64,000 bases of DNA from Capsicum annuum (GCF_002878395.1 NC_061116.1:127215673-127279672); one strand, 5' to 3'; positions 21,480 to 34,171 are shown, counted from the stretch's first letter. Translations and numbers: made by a program. Notes: generated from the letters alone by a model not told the origin.

Positions 21480-22880
21480 ACTATAGGCCCCATTTCCAAT
21501 TTTCAAAGAAAGAGGTAGTGGGCTCCTCTAAATCTTGATCAGACTAGAAGACTTCATATGGATCAATCACTGCTGGTTCAAAGACTGAGCCTTGTCATCA
21601 CTATCATCACCACTTGTACCACCTAAAAAGAAGTAGCCCTCACTATCATCAGCATCATCAATGAGTATCTTTTTACTTGGTTTTCCCATTTAAAAATAAC
21701 TTTGAATGCTCTACACATATTTATCATAAATTTTCTATTACCATAGGCCATCATAAATATGATGACTAAACTTGACATCTTTGTACAGTCATCAGACTGG
21801 TTTCTTAGGAATATGAATAGATTTACATCCTCTCTCTGGCGAAACACCCAAGATGTGAGTATCTTGGAAGTTTTGACACTAGCTTTTGAATCTGGTCCAA
21901 CTGAGACACCATCATCCCAAAAGATCCCTTATGTTATGTCTGTGCCTGTGCTCCCTAGGAGGAGGCATCTTGCTCTACTCTGATTTCTCTTTTTCTTTCT
22001 GTTCTTGGTGTTTTAGTTACCTCTCTTTGCACTATCAATGGTTGGATCAGCATTTCAGGTTGTACTCACTGGTTGTTTGGTCACTCTATAACTTTTGCTG
22101 GTTTGTAAAATTTTATGATCAAGGAGAAAACATCAATGTTTTTATATCGTGAACAAAATACTCCTTCAACTCCAAAAAAATATAGTGAACAATACTTACA
22201 ATAGTGATGTTAAGAAGGCAAGTTATCATGTCAGCCTTCAGAGTTAGGACATTAGAAATGTTCCTGGAAAGGGAAACTCTATAACAAATAATCTTCAACA
22301 AGATTTTATCCTCATTGATAAAATTGCTACCATTAATGCCCTTCAGTGTTCTGGGCCATTGCACAGTCTTTCATAGAGGTCAAATCTTTGACACTACCCA
22401 ATAAGCACCAACATGTTCCCTAGCTTACATGTCCTCAAGCATATGTTAAGGCAACTGATACACAACATTCATCTGCACCATCCCAAATTTTACTCCCCAT
22501 ATGGTGAGTTGAGTATTTCTAAAATCTATGCACTTAAGGTTCACATATAATTCCCACACCTATTCCTCATTATCTAAATAGGTGGTATCCGTGAAATAAA
22601 TCCAAATAGTAGCCTCTAGCCGACCATAAAATTTTAGGAGATTTTATACCAAATGCTCCTCTTTTGTCCCTCTTTCCAGCTTAATGTTTTTGTCAAACAA
22701 GATGTCATAGTATCAGTGATGGAAATCACAATAAATAAGTCGTATTTCATCATAATGTTTATTCTCAGCCTCTCCTTTGATCTCATCAACCAAACAAATA
22801 ATTTGCTAAGGTTTTGAGCTATTTCTATTATCCAAAGTACCTAAAAATGCAAAAACAAGTTAGAACGAGTGTAGAGTAAT
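21480..22880 (-). pseudogene. T32-like ORF of element 3 (broken, tentative)
   Basis: On the - strand, fragments in changing frames resemble the T32/PF20167 layout. LEATIWIYFTDTTYL and VKFGMVQMNVVYQL are followed at 22364-22119 by an 81-codon open stretch with FINEDKILLKIICYR, SNVLTLKADMITCLLNIT and FLELKEYF, in the position and spacing of the family's '..t..a.l.yai..g..inig..i..e' block. A further open stretch (21847-21623) is unrecognised. The parallel with elements 1, 2 and 4 rests on position and weak similarity only; a profile search would settle it. Confidence 0.35.
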
Positions 22881-24269
22881 GCTAAGAATTCCAAAACACT
22901 TCATTTAATCCAATGAATCAATCCCAAAAGGCTTGGGAATAATTCATTGTGAAGCCACTATTTTGCTGAATTATCTACAGTAGTTGCTTAAGTGTTGAAG
23001 GTACCTCTTAGGCTGCTTCATTTTAACATAAAAAGTTCTGCTTAAGCAGACTTTTAAATATTCAACAATGGTCACTTCTATAATTAAAATTTTGTTTAGG
23101 ATACATTGCTTGAGTAGGAAAAGTGTTGCTTATGTGTCATCGTGTCTGTCAAGAATAGCCCATCAATTAATTGAAATTCAACATGGTTTCAAGAAAAATT
23201 TAAATTTAGAGTTCTAGATATCTACCACAAAGGAAGAGCACATGTTCACTACTCCAATATCTACAAACTTTAAGAACTTATTCCTTCAATTTTGTCACAC
23301 AAAAATTTCACCCCAAACTTGAAATATTCATAAAATTAATCAATCAAACATATGCAACCAAGAGAGTATATGATTCTACCTTTCTATTGCATCAAAAATA
23401 TAATATATTATTTTAAATGGCACGTGATTTAAGGAAATTAAGATTGAAGTTTTTGGCTTATTTTTATCCACTTTAACAACTTTGTTTGCGGAGTTGAGGT
23501 GATTTTCTTATCCATCTTGGTGTTTTGGAGTGTAGTGTGTGGAATGATGGGGTGGATTGTTTGAGATCTTTGATTGATAGTAGGAGAATGGCAATGGATC
23601 AGTGAGAAAAGGTGTAACGAATTGATTCACTTTACCTTTATTTTAAAAAGTCAAACTGTAACTTGCTTAAGCAGACAATTATCTTGCTTAAGATGTATCA
23701 CTCAAGCGACCTATGTGTTACTTAAGTGACATCCCTGAACAATATTTCACTTACATACTGTTAATTTTGATAATGTTCATCTCAACTTTACAGATCTGCT
23801 AATGAGTTTGGTGATCCAAATGCTCAAAAATAATGTTGCAACCTCATTTTCAAGGTGGTGCAACCCCGAGCTTAATTCCAAATCAAGTTTAGCATCCAAA
23901 CCTATTCAAATTATTTCAAAAAATTATGAAAATTTATGGAATGGTCAAAAAATAAAATCCTAGCTATTCCATAAATTAAAATTTCAAAAGTAGATTAAAA
24001 ATATATGAAGATAATGGGTAGCATACCACCAACACTTGATTAACGACATAATCCATCGTATCATATATCACTTTATTTGAAGAATATGAACCCTTCTCCC
24101 TAACTTTAAATTATGGATTTGATGAAGCTAGTGGGAAAAGGTAAGGGGGGCAAGGAAAACTCTATATATCCACATGGAGGATTTGAAATTTTTTACCCAA
24201 TTTCATACTAAAATTTCATTCAGGTTCATTGGGTAATGGTAGGAAAATCAATTGGCCTCTTCTCAAATT
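22881..24269. other. Non-coding region of element 3 with CTTAAG words
   Basis: No gene recognised. CTTAAG-centred words recur: GCTTAAGCAGA (23042-23052), ACTTGCTTAAGCAGA (23661-23675), TTGCTTAAGAT (23684-23694), ACTTAAGTGAC (23720-23730), plus half-sites such as ACTCAAGCGACC. They lie upstream of the tentative T32-like reading frame of element 3. The rest is AT-rich. Confidence 0.4.
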
Positions 24270-24960
24270 TGCATTTTTTACCTCCTGGCCTTCAAGTGAC
24301 AAATGCAACTTTGCATTCTTAGAATGAAAAACTCCAAAATGTAAGGGATTTTTCCCTCATCTCCAAAAGTCTCCATAGACTTGGTTGTTTTGATTTTCAC
24401 CCCATCAATCAAAGACAATGTATAAAAATGGTTTGAAGGAGGTTTAAACGTGTCTATTTTTCAAATTTTCATCTTTCATGACATCCTCAGCCCCCAAGTG
24501 AAATAGAGTCTTAAAAAATGGTTTGAGTTTTAATTTCTAACTCCCGTACCATCGCTTCAAGTTTGGAATCTAGTTACATTTAGATTGAATGGTTTGAATT
24601 TCCCTAATAGTTCTTCAAAATAAATCTCGACCCTTTTCTCCCTTAACTCATCTTAATGTATTTGTAACTCCATGACATTTGAAAGGTCAACAAGTATTTC
24701 ACATATTCCTTTTTCACCTTTATAATATTAGACAAGCACCAACATGGTTTGTTTAAGGAGTTTCAAATTCTTCTTCAAACTTGAATCTCTCTCAAAGTTA
24801 GTTTGAAGCATTTCTTGAATGCCTTTAAATCTGGAAATTTGTTCTTCATTTGTCATTCCATTATTTCTATCAAACAAAAAAATGTAACTAAAAAATCATT
24901 AGAACTTGGGGAGGGAGTAAATCATTAAATAGACATCATAATATCCTATTTGACCACCTT
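24270..24960 (-). pseudogene. Possible gag N-terminal remnant of element 3
   Basis: Just downstream (- strand) of a primer site, broken frames read NGMTNEEQISRFKGIQEMLQ, then NFERDSSLKKNLKLLKQT (charged, helix-prone), and later FYTLSLIDGVKIKT and IPYILEFFILRMQ. Position (between primer site and a T32-like ORF) suggests gag, but I do not recognise a diagnostic gag motif and it could equally be decayed leader sequence. Confidence 0.25.
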
Positions 24961-25091
24961 AATAAGAACAAGTGTACCCCACATGGCATTGAGTTGGTAC
25001 ACACACTTATCTTTGGGGAGAATCTTCACAATTTTTCAAAAAAAAAGATCCTCCGAAATAAGAAAATAGGTCATCAACATGTTAATTGCAA

Positions 25092-25106
25092 TCACCAATG
25101 GTGCCA
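25092..25106 (-). promoter_or_regulatory. Primer-binding site of element 3
   Basis: On the - strand TGGCACCATTGGTGAT follows the LTR end GTAATTGAGCA after six bases. It is the same site as in element 2. Confidence 0.6.
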
Positions 25107-25112
25107 TTTTTA

Positions 25113-25384
25113 ATGCTCAATTACACCCCTTAAATTAATTAAAAAGTGTATGTGATCACTAGCAATATATTTTACCTAACTTAAGGTCAAGGTCGATCCC
25201 ATGAGGAACAGTGTGAAATATAGATTGAAAAATAAAGAATAAAAATAAGTCACTCTAATCTGAACAATTGATACCAGTATATTTTTTGGGGAGAAAGAAG
25301 GAGTTAGATTTAAAAAACACAGAAAAACTAGAATAAATAAGATAAAAGGATAGAGTGATCTATGGCCTTCACAAACAAAGGAAA
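25113..25384 (-). repeat. Element 3 5' LTR, inner (U5) fragment
   Basis: On the - strand it ends ...GGGGTGTAATTGAGCA beside the primer site and includes CTCATGGGATCGACCTTGAC, a typical U5 phrase of these elements. The rest of the LTR continues at 33336 on the other side of inserted element C. Confidence 0.6.
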
Positions 25385-27729
25385 TGTAACGCCCCGAAAT
25401 TGGGTCCCAAGACGTAACACGGTGCTTAGGATCACAAGTGACCCCAAGCTAACCCTTCTACTGGCATAACTCATAAGCAGTTGAACAAAAAGTGTAAATC
25501 TATACAAATCTGCGGAAAATAACTCTTTTTCTAAATATGATAGATACAAAACTATATTTACAAGACTACAACTCTGCTTTTAAAACCAAACTGAAACGAA
25601 ATACATCAACTTCTACTGACTGCCTATGAAGCTTCTACTAGTACTGACTGTAGGTAGTCAGGTCATGATTCTCGACTAACCTAACTCAATACGACTAAAT
25701 AAGGAAAATACAACACTTTTTGAATTGTATAACTAACTCAAGCCCTTGAATCAAAAAGACTCATCACCTGTTGACTGGATGTCGCGAAATGATTGGATCT
25801 GAAGATGTACACTATACCTTGTACCTACATTCCTAGAAAATGTAGCCCAACACACAGGTGTGTCTGGGTCAGTACCATAGAAATGTACCGAGCATATGGG
25901 GGTCCAATGCATATATAAAATAATATCTTAATATCATCACAGTTATAAAATTATGCATACTAATATAAATGACTCACTTAGCTCGAATTAAAATCATCAT
26001 AATCATAAGAGAGTAAAATATATCGAGTGAAACATGTGAGTCATCATAATAAATCTCAATTCACTTCCATCTCGATTCCAAATCATCAAAGCAATCAAAT
26101 CTCATAACAATTCTCTTTAGAATATATGTTCATTAAATCTTTCGAAAATAATGACTTTCTCAAACTCAGTCTTTCAAACAAATATGTTTTCATCTCAGAT
26201 AGAAGAATAAGACTTTTTATATTTAGATAGGAGAATACACACACACACATTAGGAGTCTCCTATAACTTACATAAACCATGTGAGCTACATAGAGTCCAA
26301 CGTACAACCCACGTTAGGGAAACCCGTCCTATCCTTGCCATTGGAGTAGGACTATAAGTATCAAATCCAAAAACTAGTGATCACTATATATAATCAGCCT
26401 CAATTCTGGCTCACACAGCGACACGTAGTTCTAGGGAAGTACCAACACAGCTATACCTCCCACTCGGTGCTAAAGAGTACTCCCGGACTTAGCTCAGATC
26501 CTTTCAAAGAAAATCCACCACAAAATAATTCAGCAATTCACAACGGGAGCCATCATGCTACCTCTTTTTTATAATAAATCAAAATGTGGATTTTTTTTCT
26601 CATTCGAGTTCAAAAATAGCTCTTTCAAGACCAAAAGTTCAAATCATTCAAATCTCAAGGTGTACATAACACATTACTTTCACAAAAATCATAATTCTCA
26701 AATGGGGTTCAAAACCCATATATCAATACTTGAGCAAAATATTTCAAGATTCACACTTTATGCAGCAAACATGTATAATTCATATGAAAATCTGGAGATT
26801 CAACTTCAAACATGATATTAACATCAAAACTCAAGGAATTTATCTTCAAGACATCATAAAAATATAATAGTCTTTTGAACAAGAATGTAGGATAATAGTT
26901 TCTATCTCAAATTCATATCAAAGCATGTAAAATCATATATCTTTGTAAAATAATATAAATTTTGGGTACAAGAACAAAAGGATGTTCTTGTTGAAAAACC
27001 CCACATACCTTAAACTTGAAGCTTTGAATGAACTCTTGACCTTGGGACTCTATTCGTGAAAATAATGTGTGTTTCTTGTAGCCCTCAAAATGGGGATTCC
27101 GAATATCGAAGAATTATTGAAAACTCATGGTTGAATCTTGAGATATTTGAATTTTTAGGTTGAAACCCTAATGAATGTTCTTGGTAATTTTGAGAGGAAG
27201 TAAACTTATTTTGGTGTTATAGGAGTTTAATCCCGTGTTGTAGACATATATAGGGGTGCCTTTGGCACTTGGAAGTGAGGTATGCGGCGCATTGCTTATT
27301 GCACACATTTAAGTATACGCCGCATTGCTTATTGTACACCTATTCCAGTAGCCATGTGTGATTGGTTAGGCAACGCACTTTACTTTGCAAAGCCATAACT
27401 CCTTGCTCGGATGTCAAATTTTGATGAAATTGGTATCGTTTGGAAAGCTAATTCAATTATCTACAATTTGATAGGTCTTGGGATGAAAAATTCCATGTAT
27501 ATTAAGAGATATTCACGTTTGAATTTGACCCTTGTAGAATCGAATATCAAAATTTGGATGAATCAATTGGTCTTAGCTCAACTTTGTTCTAGGTCATTGC
27601 TATGAACATTTTTCACCTCTAAACTACTCCATAGACCTTGATAATGATCATGCAACTTGTATTCATGAGAGAATCACTTGGATCAGGAAGACAATTAGAA
27701 TTCCAGCACAAAAATATAGGGGTATTACA
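25385..27729 (-). repeat. 3' LTR of element C
   Basis: 2,345 bp, + strand TGTAACGCCCCG...GGTATTACA. Near 27280-27341 it has two copies of a ~32-bp repeat ('tatgcggcgcattgcttatt' and 'tatacgccgcattgcttatt'). The open frames at 26377-26574 and 26555-26815 recur at matching places in the other LTR and are not genes. Confidence 0.85.
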
Positions 27730-27730
27730 T

Positions 27731-27745
27731 TATCTCCCCCTTGGG
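27731..27745 (-). promoter_or_regulatory. Polypurine tract of element C
   Basis: On the - strand CCAAGGGGGAGATAA lies against the 3' LTR, of the same form as in Tekay B (CCCAAGGGGGAGATAA). Confidence 0.85.
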
Positions 27746-30700
27746 AACATTCATCCTCGAATATGGATAATTAACCTGAAACACAGAGAAGTCTTAGACT
27801 TCAAGCCATCATGTGTAAATGATAGAACTGAATCACTAGATCTCAAGAATAATGAGATACTGAACTGGTCTGTAAGTGCATGAATCCTCAAGAAAAATAA
27901 TTATATGGCTAAGATAGAAACGAGAGTGTCAACTTATGAGTAACCATTACTTTGCACTGGATCTGATCTCATGAGAAAGGATGAGAGGTTTATCACATGA
28001 AAACTTGGGGTATTACAATATCCCTCTTTTGGGATCGTTTTTCACCGAATGATAATAATTTGATGAAAATACTAGGAAGACACTGTGATACTACACAGGA
28101 TACTTACGAACTAAATCATGACTTAGTATCTGAAACTGAAACTGATGCATGAACTGAACTGAATTCATAATTTAATTCAACACAAACACATTGCCTCTTG
28201 GAATGTACATACTTATAAGACTGCGGATAGTAAGACTAGCTGAAAAATTAAGAATCTATAGGAGCTTATACCCTTGCTTGCTAAACTAGATTACAGGCTT
28301 TATGGACTAGATCATACTGACTACCCATACTCAAATAGAGTATTTCTTTAGCACTTTTCTACGAAATTCTATTGACATTAGGGAGCAAAGAATTTTGGGC
28401 ATGCTCTGAACAAGACATTTGACTAAGGAATTACAACATTGATATAACTCTATAGCATTGAATATAATTATATAACTCATAAACTAGGATAGGATTGCAA
28501 GGTCGTAGGAAACGCAACTTCTTACTTTCAAGCTTAGCATCACTTCTCAAATGCTCTCTAAACTATACTATTCCCCTTAAATACCATACTCATTTGATTC
28601 AACTTATAATTCTCATATTGGCGCTACAAAATCTTTCTACTAAGGTCTAAACTAAATAAAGTTCTCCCACCATGATCAAGCCTAACACTAAATCACAAAA
28701 TACAACATGCCAAACCACAATACTAGTCTAAACCACAAGGTTCAATATTGTATATCTTCTTAGAGCTCACACCCTAAGCATAACATGCCTTACCACTTCA
28801 ATGACTAATTTAAAACAATTGATATGGATTCACTAGTGCATATTGCATACATTATCTTACACCCAACATGACATTCAAGCCTATCATTAAAACCACATAT
28901 AACTTTAAGGCAAATACCCCTAAAGGCATAGTCCACATATTCTCGAGATTAAGCCATAATTTCATCATTCTAAGATCTACAAATAAATGCTAAACTCACA
29001 AGAATAAACTAATTTCGAACTTACTGACTTCATTCTTGAACAACCCATCCATATGCCATCCTTAATTCCTAGCTTCAACAATCATCATCAAAGACTTACA
29101 CTCTCATTTGCAACCATATCTACATCTCTAATCACATAATCATAGCCTACCAAGATCACACTTCTATACTTATATTTTTCCCAAACCATGAGAATAAAAT
29201 CATACTAAAAAGAATCAACATCTTCAATCATAACTCCTTAACTTTGCTATCAAGAACAGCACAAATTATCTAACTAGCCTTTCTCCACCTAGCAACTCAA
29301 CGTTACTACTAACCATACAATATGCAATAATCCTCAAAAAATAATGCAGCCCCATAGCACCTTGGGCATACCTCTACACCATACTTAATTACGAACACAT
29401 GATCTTACACTCTTGCATACACTGTTCAGGCCTACTAGATCACCTCCATATAACTAGCATCAACAACCAAACCATCAACTGTTCAAACTTAATGTCTAGA
29501 GATAAACATGATTTACAACCCAATAGCACACACCATTCTCACATCAAAACTATAGAACACAGCACTAAGAAAAACTAGTACACAATGACAATCGATCATA
29601 ATCATATGGCCTATCTTATTCATAATCTGTTAACACATCATCCTTCTTCACATCATTACTATTTACCCATTTTCACACCTAAATTACTTTTATAGATTTA
29701 TAAATTTCAACTAAACTTCCTCTTGCAATCTTAGGAAAGCCTAAATTAACAATACTAACCACCAAGTACTTCCATCAAAACCTATACTTTCCTACCATAA
29801 CAAATACCATCAATAACTCTTTTCATACTTCAAGAAAACAACAATCCACCTTAACTAATAATCTCCTTCTCTAACTTCACTAAACTAACAAACAAGAGTA
29901 TATCACTTTATTACTAATTCAATCATAAGCAAAAATTCAGCTATACATATTCAATAAATTGCCCTTACCACCATTCTTACCACTACACTTCTAAACCCAC
30001 AAGTTCAACTAACACAAAACTTTCAACTAAATGTTACTACTTCTGTCACTACAAAGAAACCCAGACTTTCAACTAACACCAGAACAACAAGATAAACAAA
30101 AAGTTGCTAGTGAATCAAAAGTGACCTCACACGGCTTCACTAGACTTTAGTTTTGTATTTTGAAATAGAAAATTAGATGAATAACAAAGCAACTATGCTA
30201 GTGAATCAAAATAGGCCTCACACGGCTTCACTAGACTTTGATTTTTCACAAACATAATGATAACAAAATTACATAATACAAGAGATAGAAACTTGACACA
30301 CAACATTCAACGATCTAAGAATATTCCTTTCTCTGTATTAATTAAATAACTCATAAGAACAAGGGTATAACTTAAAATCTGATGGACTTATAACATACTA
30401 CAAGGCTCCTCTCAAGCCGTTTTATAAAACTTCTAAAACTTTTGTTAGCAATTATAAAAGCTTTATCTGGGGAGGAACTGGAACTTGCCGAACATGTTAC
30501 TTCAAGAACATAGATAGAGAAGTATAGATTATCATTATGGTTTATGAGGAGAAATTCGAAAGCATATCTGACTCAGGCTTTGTACATGATTTCTACAATC
30601 CTGATAAAGCACTTCAGTTTTCAAAACTCAAAAGTACTGACAGGATACTTTCTAGATCTCTTATAGTCCCATAACTATCTATGGAGAATGAAGCTCAACT

Positions 30701-30927
30701 GTTTCTGACACCTTGGAAATAAGGCAGAGATGGCCTGACTATAGTAAGATGAGAATTTGTATAAGTTTCTTGGAGAACTTTTCTATAACATGATTTAAGA
30801 CTTGAAAGAATTGAGACATTTCCTAAATGCCCTGTAGCCTCTTGAAGAAAAGTAGAGACGTCTCAGTACCATTCCGCAAGACTCTACTAGACACGGCTTC
30901 ATAGACAACCTAGGACACTTGAACTCT
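27746..30927 (-). other. Interior of element C, non-coding, strongly strand-asymmetric
   Basis: No reading frame above about 80 codons has any resemblance to retroelement proteins. From about 28650 to 30100 the + strand is rich in A and C with very few G; several 60-base lines have only one G against 12 or more C. The element's own sense strand is therefore G/T-rich and C-poor. Two 91-bp tandem units with inverted repeats lie at 30106-30240. Nothing else was recognised. Confidence 0.6.
30106..30240 (-). repeat. Tandem 91-bp repeat with inverted CTAGTGAA/TTCACTAG arms
   Basis: Each unit has CTAGTGAA (30107-30114; 30198-30205) and TTCACTAG (30136-30143; 30227-30234) around 'cctcacacggc', giving an 8-bp stem with a loop of about 21 bases. 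The arms are identical in the two units while the bases between them vary slightly. Confidence 0.7.
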
Positions 30928-30940
30928 ATGCTCTGATACC
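30928..30940 (-). promoter_or_regulatory. Primer-binding site, Met-tRNA type (element C)
   Basis: On the - strand TGGTATCAGAGCA lies five bases inside the 5' LTR and matches the plant initiator Met-tRNA site perfectly over 12 bases. Confidence 0.9.
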
Positions 30941-30945
30941 AAGTT

Positions 30946-33335
30946 TGTAACACCCAAAAATTGAGTCTCGAGACGTCACACGGTGCTTAGGATCACAAGT
31001 GACCCCAAGCTAACCCTTCTACTAGCATAACTCATAAGCAACTGAACAAAAAGTATAAATCTATACGAATCTATGAAAAATAACTCTTTTCTGAATATGA
31101 TAGATACAAAACTAAATTTATAAGATTACAACTCTGCTTTTACAACCAAAACTGAAATGGAATACATCAACTTCTATTGACTGACTATGAAGCCTCTACT
31201 AGTACTGATTGTGGGTAGCCGGGTCATGATTCCCAACTAACCCAACTTAATACGACTGAATAAAGAAAATACAACACTTTTTAAACTGTATAACTAACTC
31301 AAGACCTTGAATAAAAAGGACTCATCACCTACTGACTGGATGTTGTGAACTGACTGGATCTGAAGATATACATTATACCTTGTACCTACATTTTGAGAAA
31401 ATGTAGCCCAGCACACAGCGTGTGTGTGGGTCAGTACCATGGAAATGTACCAAGCATGTGGGGGTGCAATGCATATATAAAATAATATCCTAATATCATC
31501 ACAGTTATAAAATTATGCATGCTGATATAAATGACTCACTTAGTTTAAATTAAATCATCATAACCATAAGAGAGTAAAATATATCGGGTAAAACATGTGA
31601 GTCATCATAATAAATCTGAATTCACTTCCATCTCGATTCCAAATCATCAAAGCAATCAAATCTCATAACAATTCTCTTTAGAATATATGTTCATTAAATC
31701 TTTCGAAAATAATGAATTTCTCAAACTTAGTCTTTCAAACAAATATGTTTTCATCTCAGATAGAAGAACAAGACTTTTCATATTTAGATAGGAGAATACA
31801 CACACACATATTGGATCTCTCATAACCGACATAAACCATGTGAGCTACATGAAGTCCAACGTATAACCCACGTTGGGAAGATCCATCCTATCCTTGCCAT
31901 CGGAGTAGGACTATAAGTATCAAATCCAAAAACTAGTGATCACTATATATAATCAGCCTCAATTCCGGTTCCTACAGGGGCATATAGTTATAGGGAAGTA
32001 CCAACATAGCTATACCTCCCACTCGGTGCTAAAGACTACTCCCGGACATAGCTCAAATCTTTTCAAAGAAAATCCACCACAAAATAATTCAGCAATTCAT
32101 AACGGGAGCCATCATGCTACCCCCTTTTCATAATAAATCAAAATATAGATTTCTTTTCTCATTTGAGCTCAAAAATAACTCTTTCAAGACCAAAAGGTCA
32201 AATCATTCAAATCTCAAGGTGTGCATAACACACTACTTTCACAAAAATCATAATTCTCAAATAGGGTTCAAAACCCATATATCAATACTTGAGCAAAATA
32301 TTTCAAGATTCACACTTTATGTAGCAAACATGTATAATTCATATGAAAATCTGGAGATTCAACTTCAAATATGATATTAACATCAAAACTCAAGGAATTT
32401 ATCTTCAAGACATCATAAAAATATAATAGTATTTTGAACAAGAACGTAGGATAATAGTTTCTATCTCAAATTCATATCAAAGCATGTAAAATCATATATC
32501 TTTGTAAAATAATATAAATTTTGGGCACAAGAACAAAAGGATGTTCTTGTTGAAAAACTCCACATACCATAAACTTGAAGCTTTGAATAAACTCTTGACC
32601 TTGGGACTCTATTCATGAAAATAATGAGTGTTTCTTGTATCCCTCGGAATGGGAATTCCGAATCTCGAAGAATTATTGAAAACTCATGGTCGAATCTTGA
32701 GATATTTAAATTTTTAGGTTGAAATCCTAATGAATGTTCTTGGTGATTTTGAGAGAAAGTAAACTTATTTTGGTGTTATAAGAGTTAAATCCCATGTTAT
32801 AGACATGTATATGGGTGTTTTTGGCACTTGGAAGTGAGGTATGCGGTGCATTGCTTATCGCACATATTTAAGTATGCACCGCATTTCTTATCGCATATAT
32901 TTTAGTATGCACCACATTGCTTATCGCACACCTATTCCAGTAGCCATGTGAGATTGGTTAGGCGACGCACTCTACTTCGCAAAGCCAAAATTTTTTGCTC
33001 GGGTGTCAGATTTTGATGAATTTGGTATCGTTGGAAACTAAATTCAATTATATACAATTTGATAGGTCTTGTGATGAAAAATTCCATGTATATTAAGATA
33101 TATTCATGTTTGAAGTTGATCCTTGTAAAATCGAATGTCAAACTTTGGGTGAATCAATTGGTCTTAGCTCAACTTTGTTCTAGGTCATTGCTATGAACAT
33201 TTTTCACCTATAAACTACTCCATAGACTAGGATAATGATCATGCAACTTGTATTCATGTGAGAATCACTTGGATTAGAGCGTAGACGTGCAGGAACGATG
33301 GTTAGAATTCCAGTACAAAAATACGAGGTATTACA
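30946..33335 (-). repeat. 5' LTR of element C
   Basis: 2,390 bp, + strand TGTAACACCC...GGTATTACA. It aligns along its whole length with 25385-27729. At 32840-32934 it has three copies of the ~32-bp 'tatgc...attgcttatcgca' repeat where the 3' LTR has two, which explains much of the length difference. Confidence 0.85.
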
Positions 33336-34171
33336 GGAAACAAGGAATATAGGAATGGCGAATAAATTTGTATCAACGACCCATTCTTTTCAAATAATTA
33401 CTCAATAATAATCATAAAGATATAAAATTATCATTGGAACCTCAAGTATGAACCATATCAGTCTATTAAAAATGAATATTACTTAGCTAAATTCCCTTGA
33501 ATCGAGCAAAGTACCAACAAAAATAGTCCCAACTTTGGGATATACTAAAAATTTTACTATTTCCATTCAGTTTCATTAGATGGGACATACACCCAGATCG
33601 TACTAAGTAAGTTTTCTCAACTTCAATAAACCCTTTTGAGCTTAATAAAAGTAGATGATAGAGTCCTTGGGGATACTTCCTTGGAAAATCAATAGAGCAT
33701 GTGATTAATTATATAAAGACAAACTCATTCATAAACTAGAAAATATTTAACTAATACAAAATCAAAAGATATAAATCAAACCCATGTTCCAAAATCTAAA
33801 TAAAAAATTACCACTAACTACTATATTCATGTTTTGAAATAAAATACACCAAAATATTTAATAAAAATAAGGAATTAAAGAAAGCACTAAGAAGAATCTC
33901 AACTAAGTGCCCAAATCTTGAATTTCAAGGGTGTTGGTTATGTTCTTTATCCTCTAAGCTTTAGAAAATAGCCAAAGATAATTTTCTAATAGGGTAGAAT
34001 AGATCTTATGCATTTTCGAATCAAGATAATGTCAAAATCCACTTATTCCTTGATTGTAGCCCATCGATCGCTTAAACAACTATTTCATTGCTAAAGCATG
34101 CTTTCTTTGAAGGAAGGTTGCTCGATAATGCAAGACCTTAACCATAATTGGATCTTACATAAATAGTTTGT
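33336..34171 (-). repeat. Element 3 5' LTR, outer part (tentative right border)
   Basis: This continues the LTR interrupted at 25384: after the repeated GGAAA it reads on into AT-rich LTR-like sequence with no reading frame. The outer border is not visible because the SIRE-type element abuts it near 34172. Total LTR length would be about 1.1 kb. Confidence 0.4.

Larger units (their letters stand above)
25385..33335 (-). mobile_element. Element C: gene-less Tekay-family retrotransposon derivative, TSD GGAAA
   Basis: A 7,951-bp element in - orientation with two complete LTRs (30946-33335 as 5' and 25385-27729 as 3'), Met-tRNA primer site, polypurine tract and a perfect TSD GGAAA (25380-25384 and 33336-33340). 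The 3.2-kb interior has no gag or pol match in any frame. Its LTRs share long blocks with the 3' LTR of Tekay A. This is the layout of a large retrotransposon derivative (LARD): all sites needed in cis and no proteins. Over a 215-base stretch I count about 20 LTR differences, so the insertion is not recent. Confidence 0.85.

Noticed and set aside
21100..21490. CACTA-like words (AATAGTGGTCACTATT near 21115, CACTATAGG near 21480) suggesting a CACTA DNA transposon
   Set aside because: No pair of terminal inverted repeats, no 3-bp target duplication and no transposase could be found; the words are too short.
26377..32374. Two pairs of matching open frames (65 and 86 codons at 26377/26555 and 31936/32114)
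   Set aside because: They are at the same places in the two LTRs of element C, on the antisense strand, and are alike only because the LTRs are copies.
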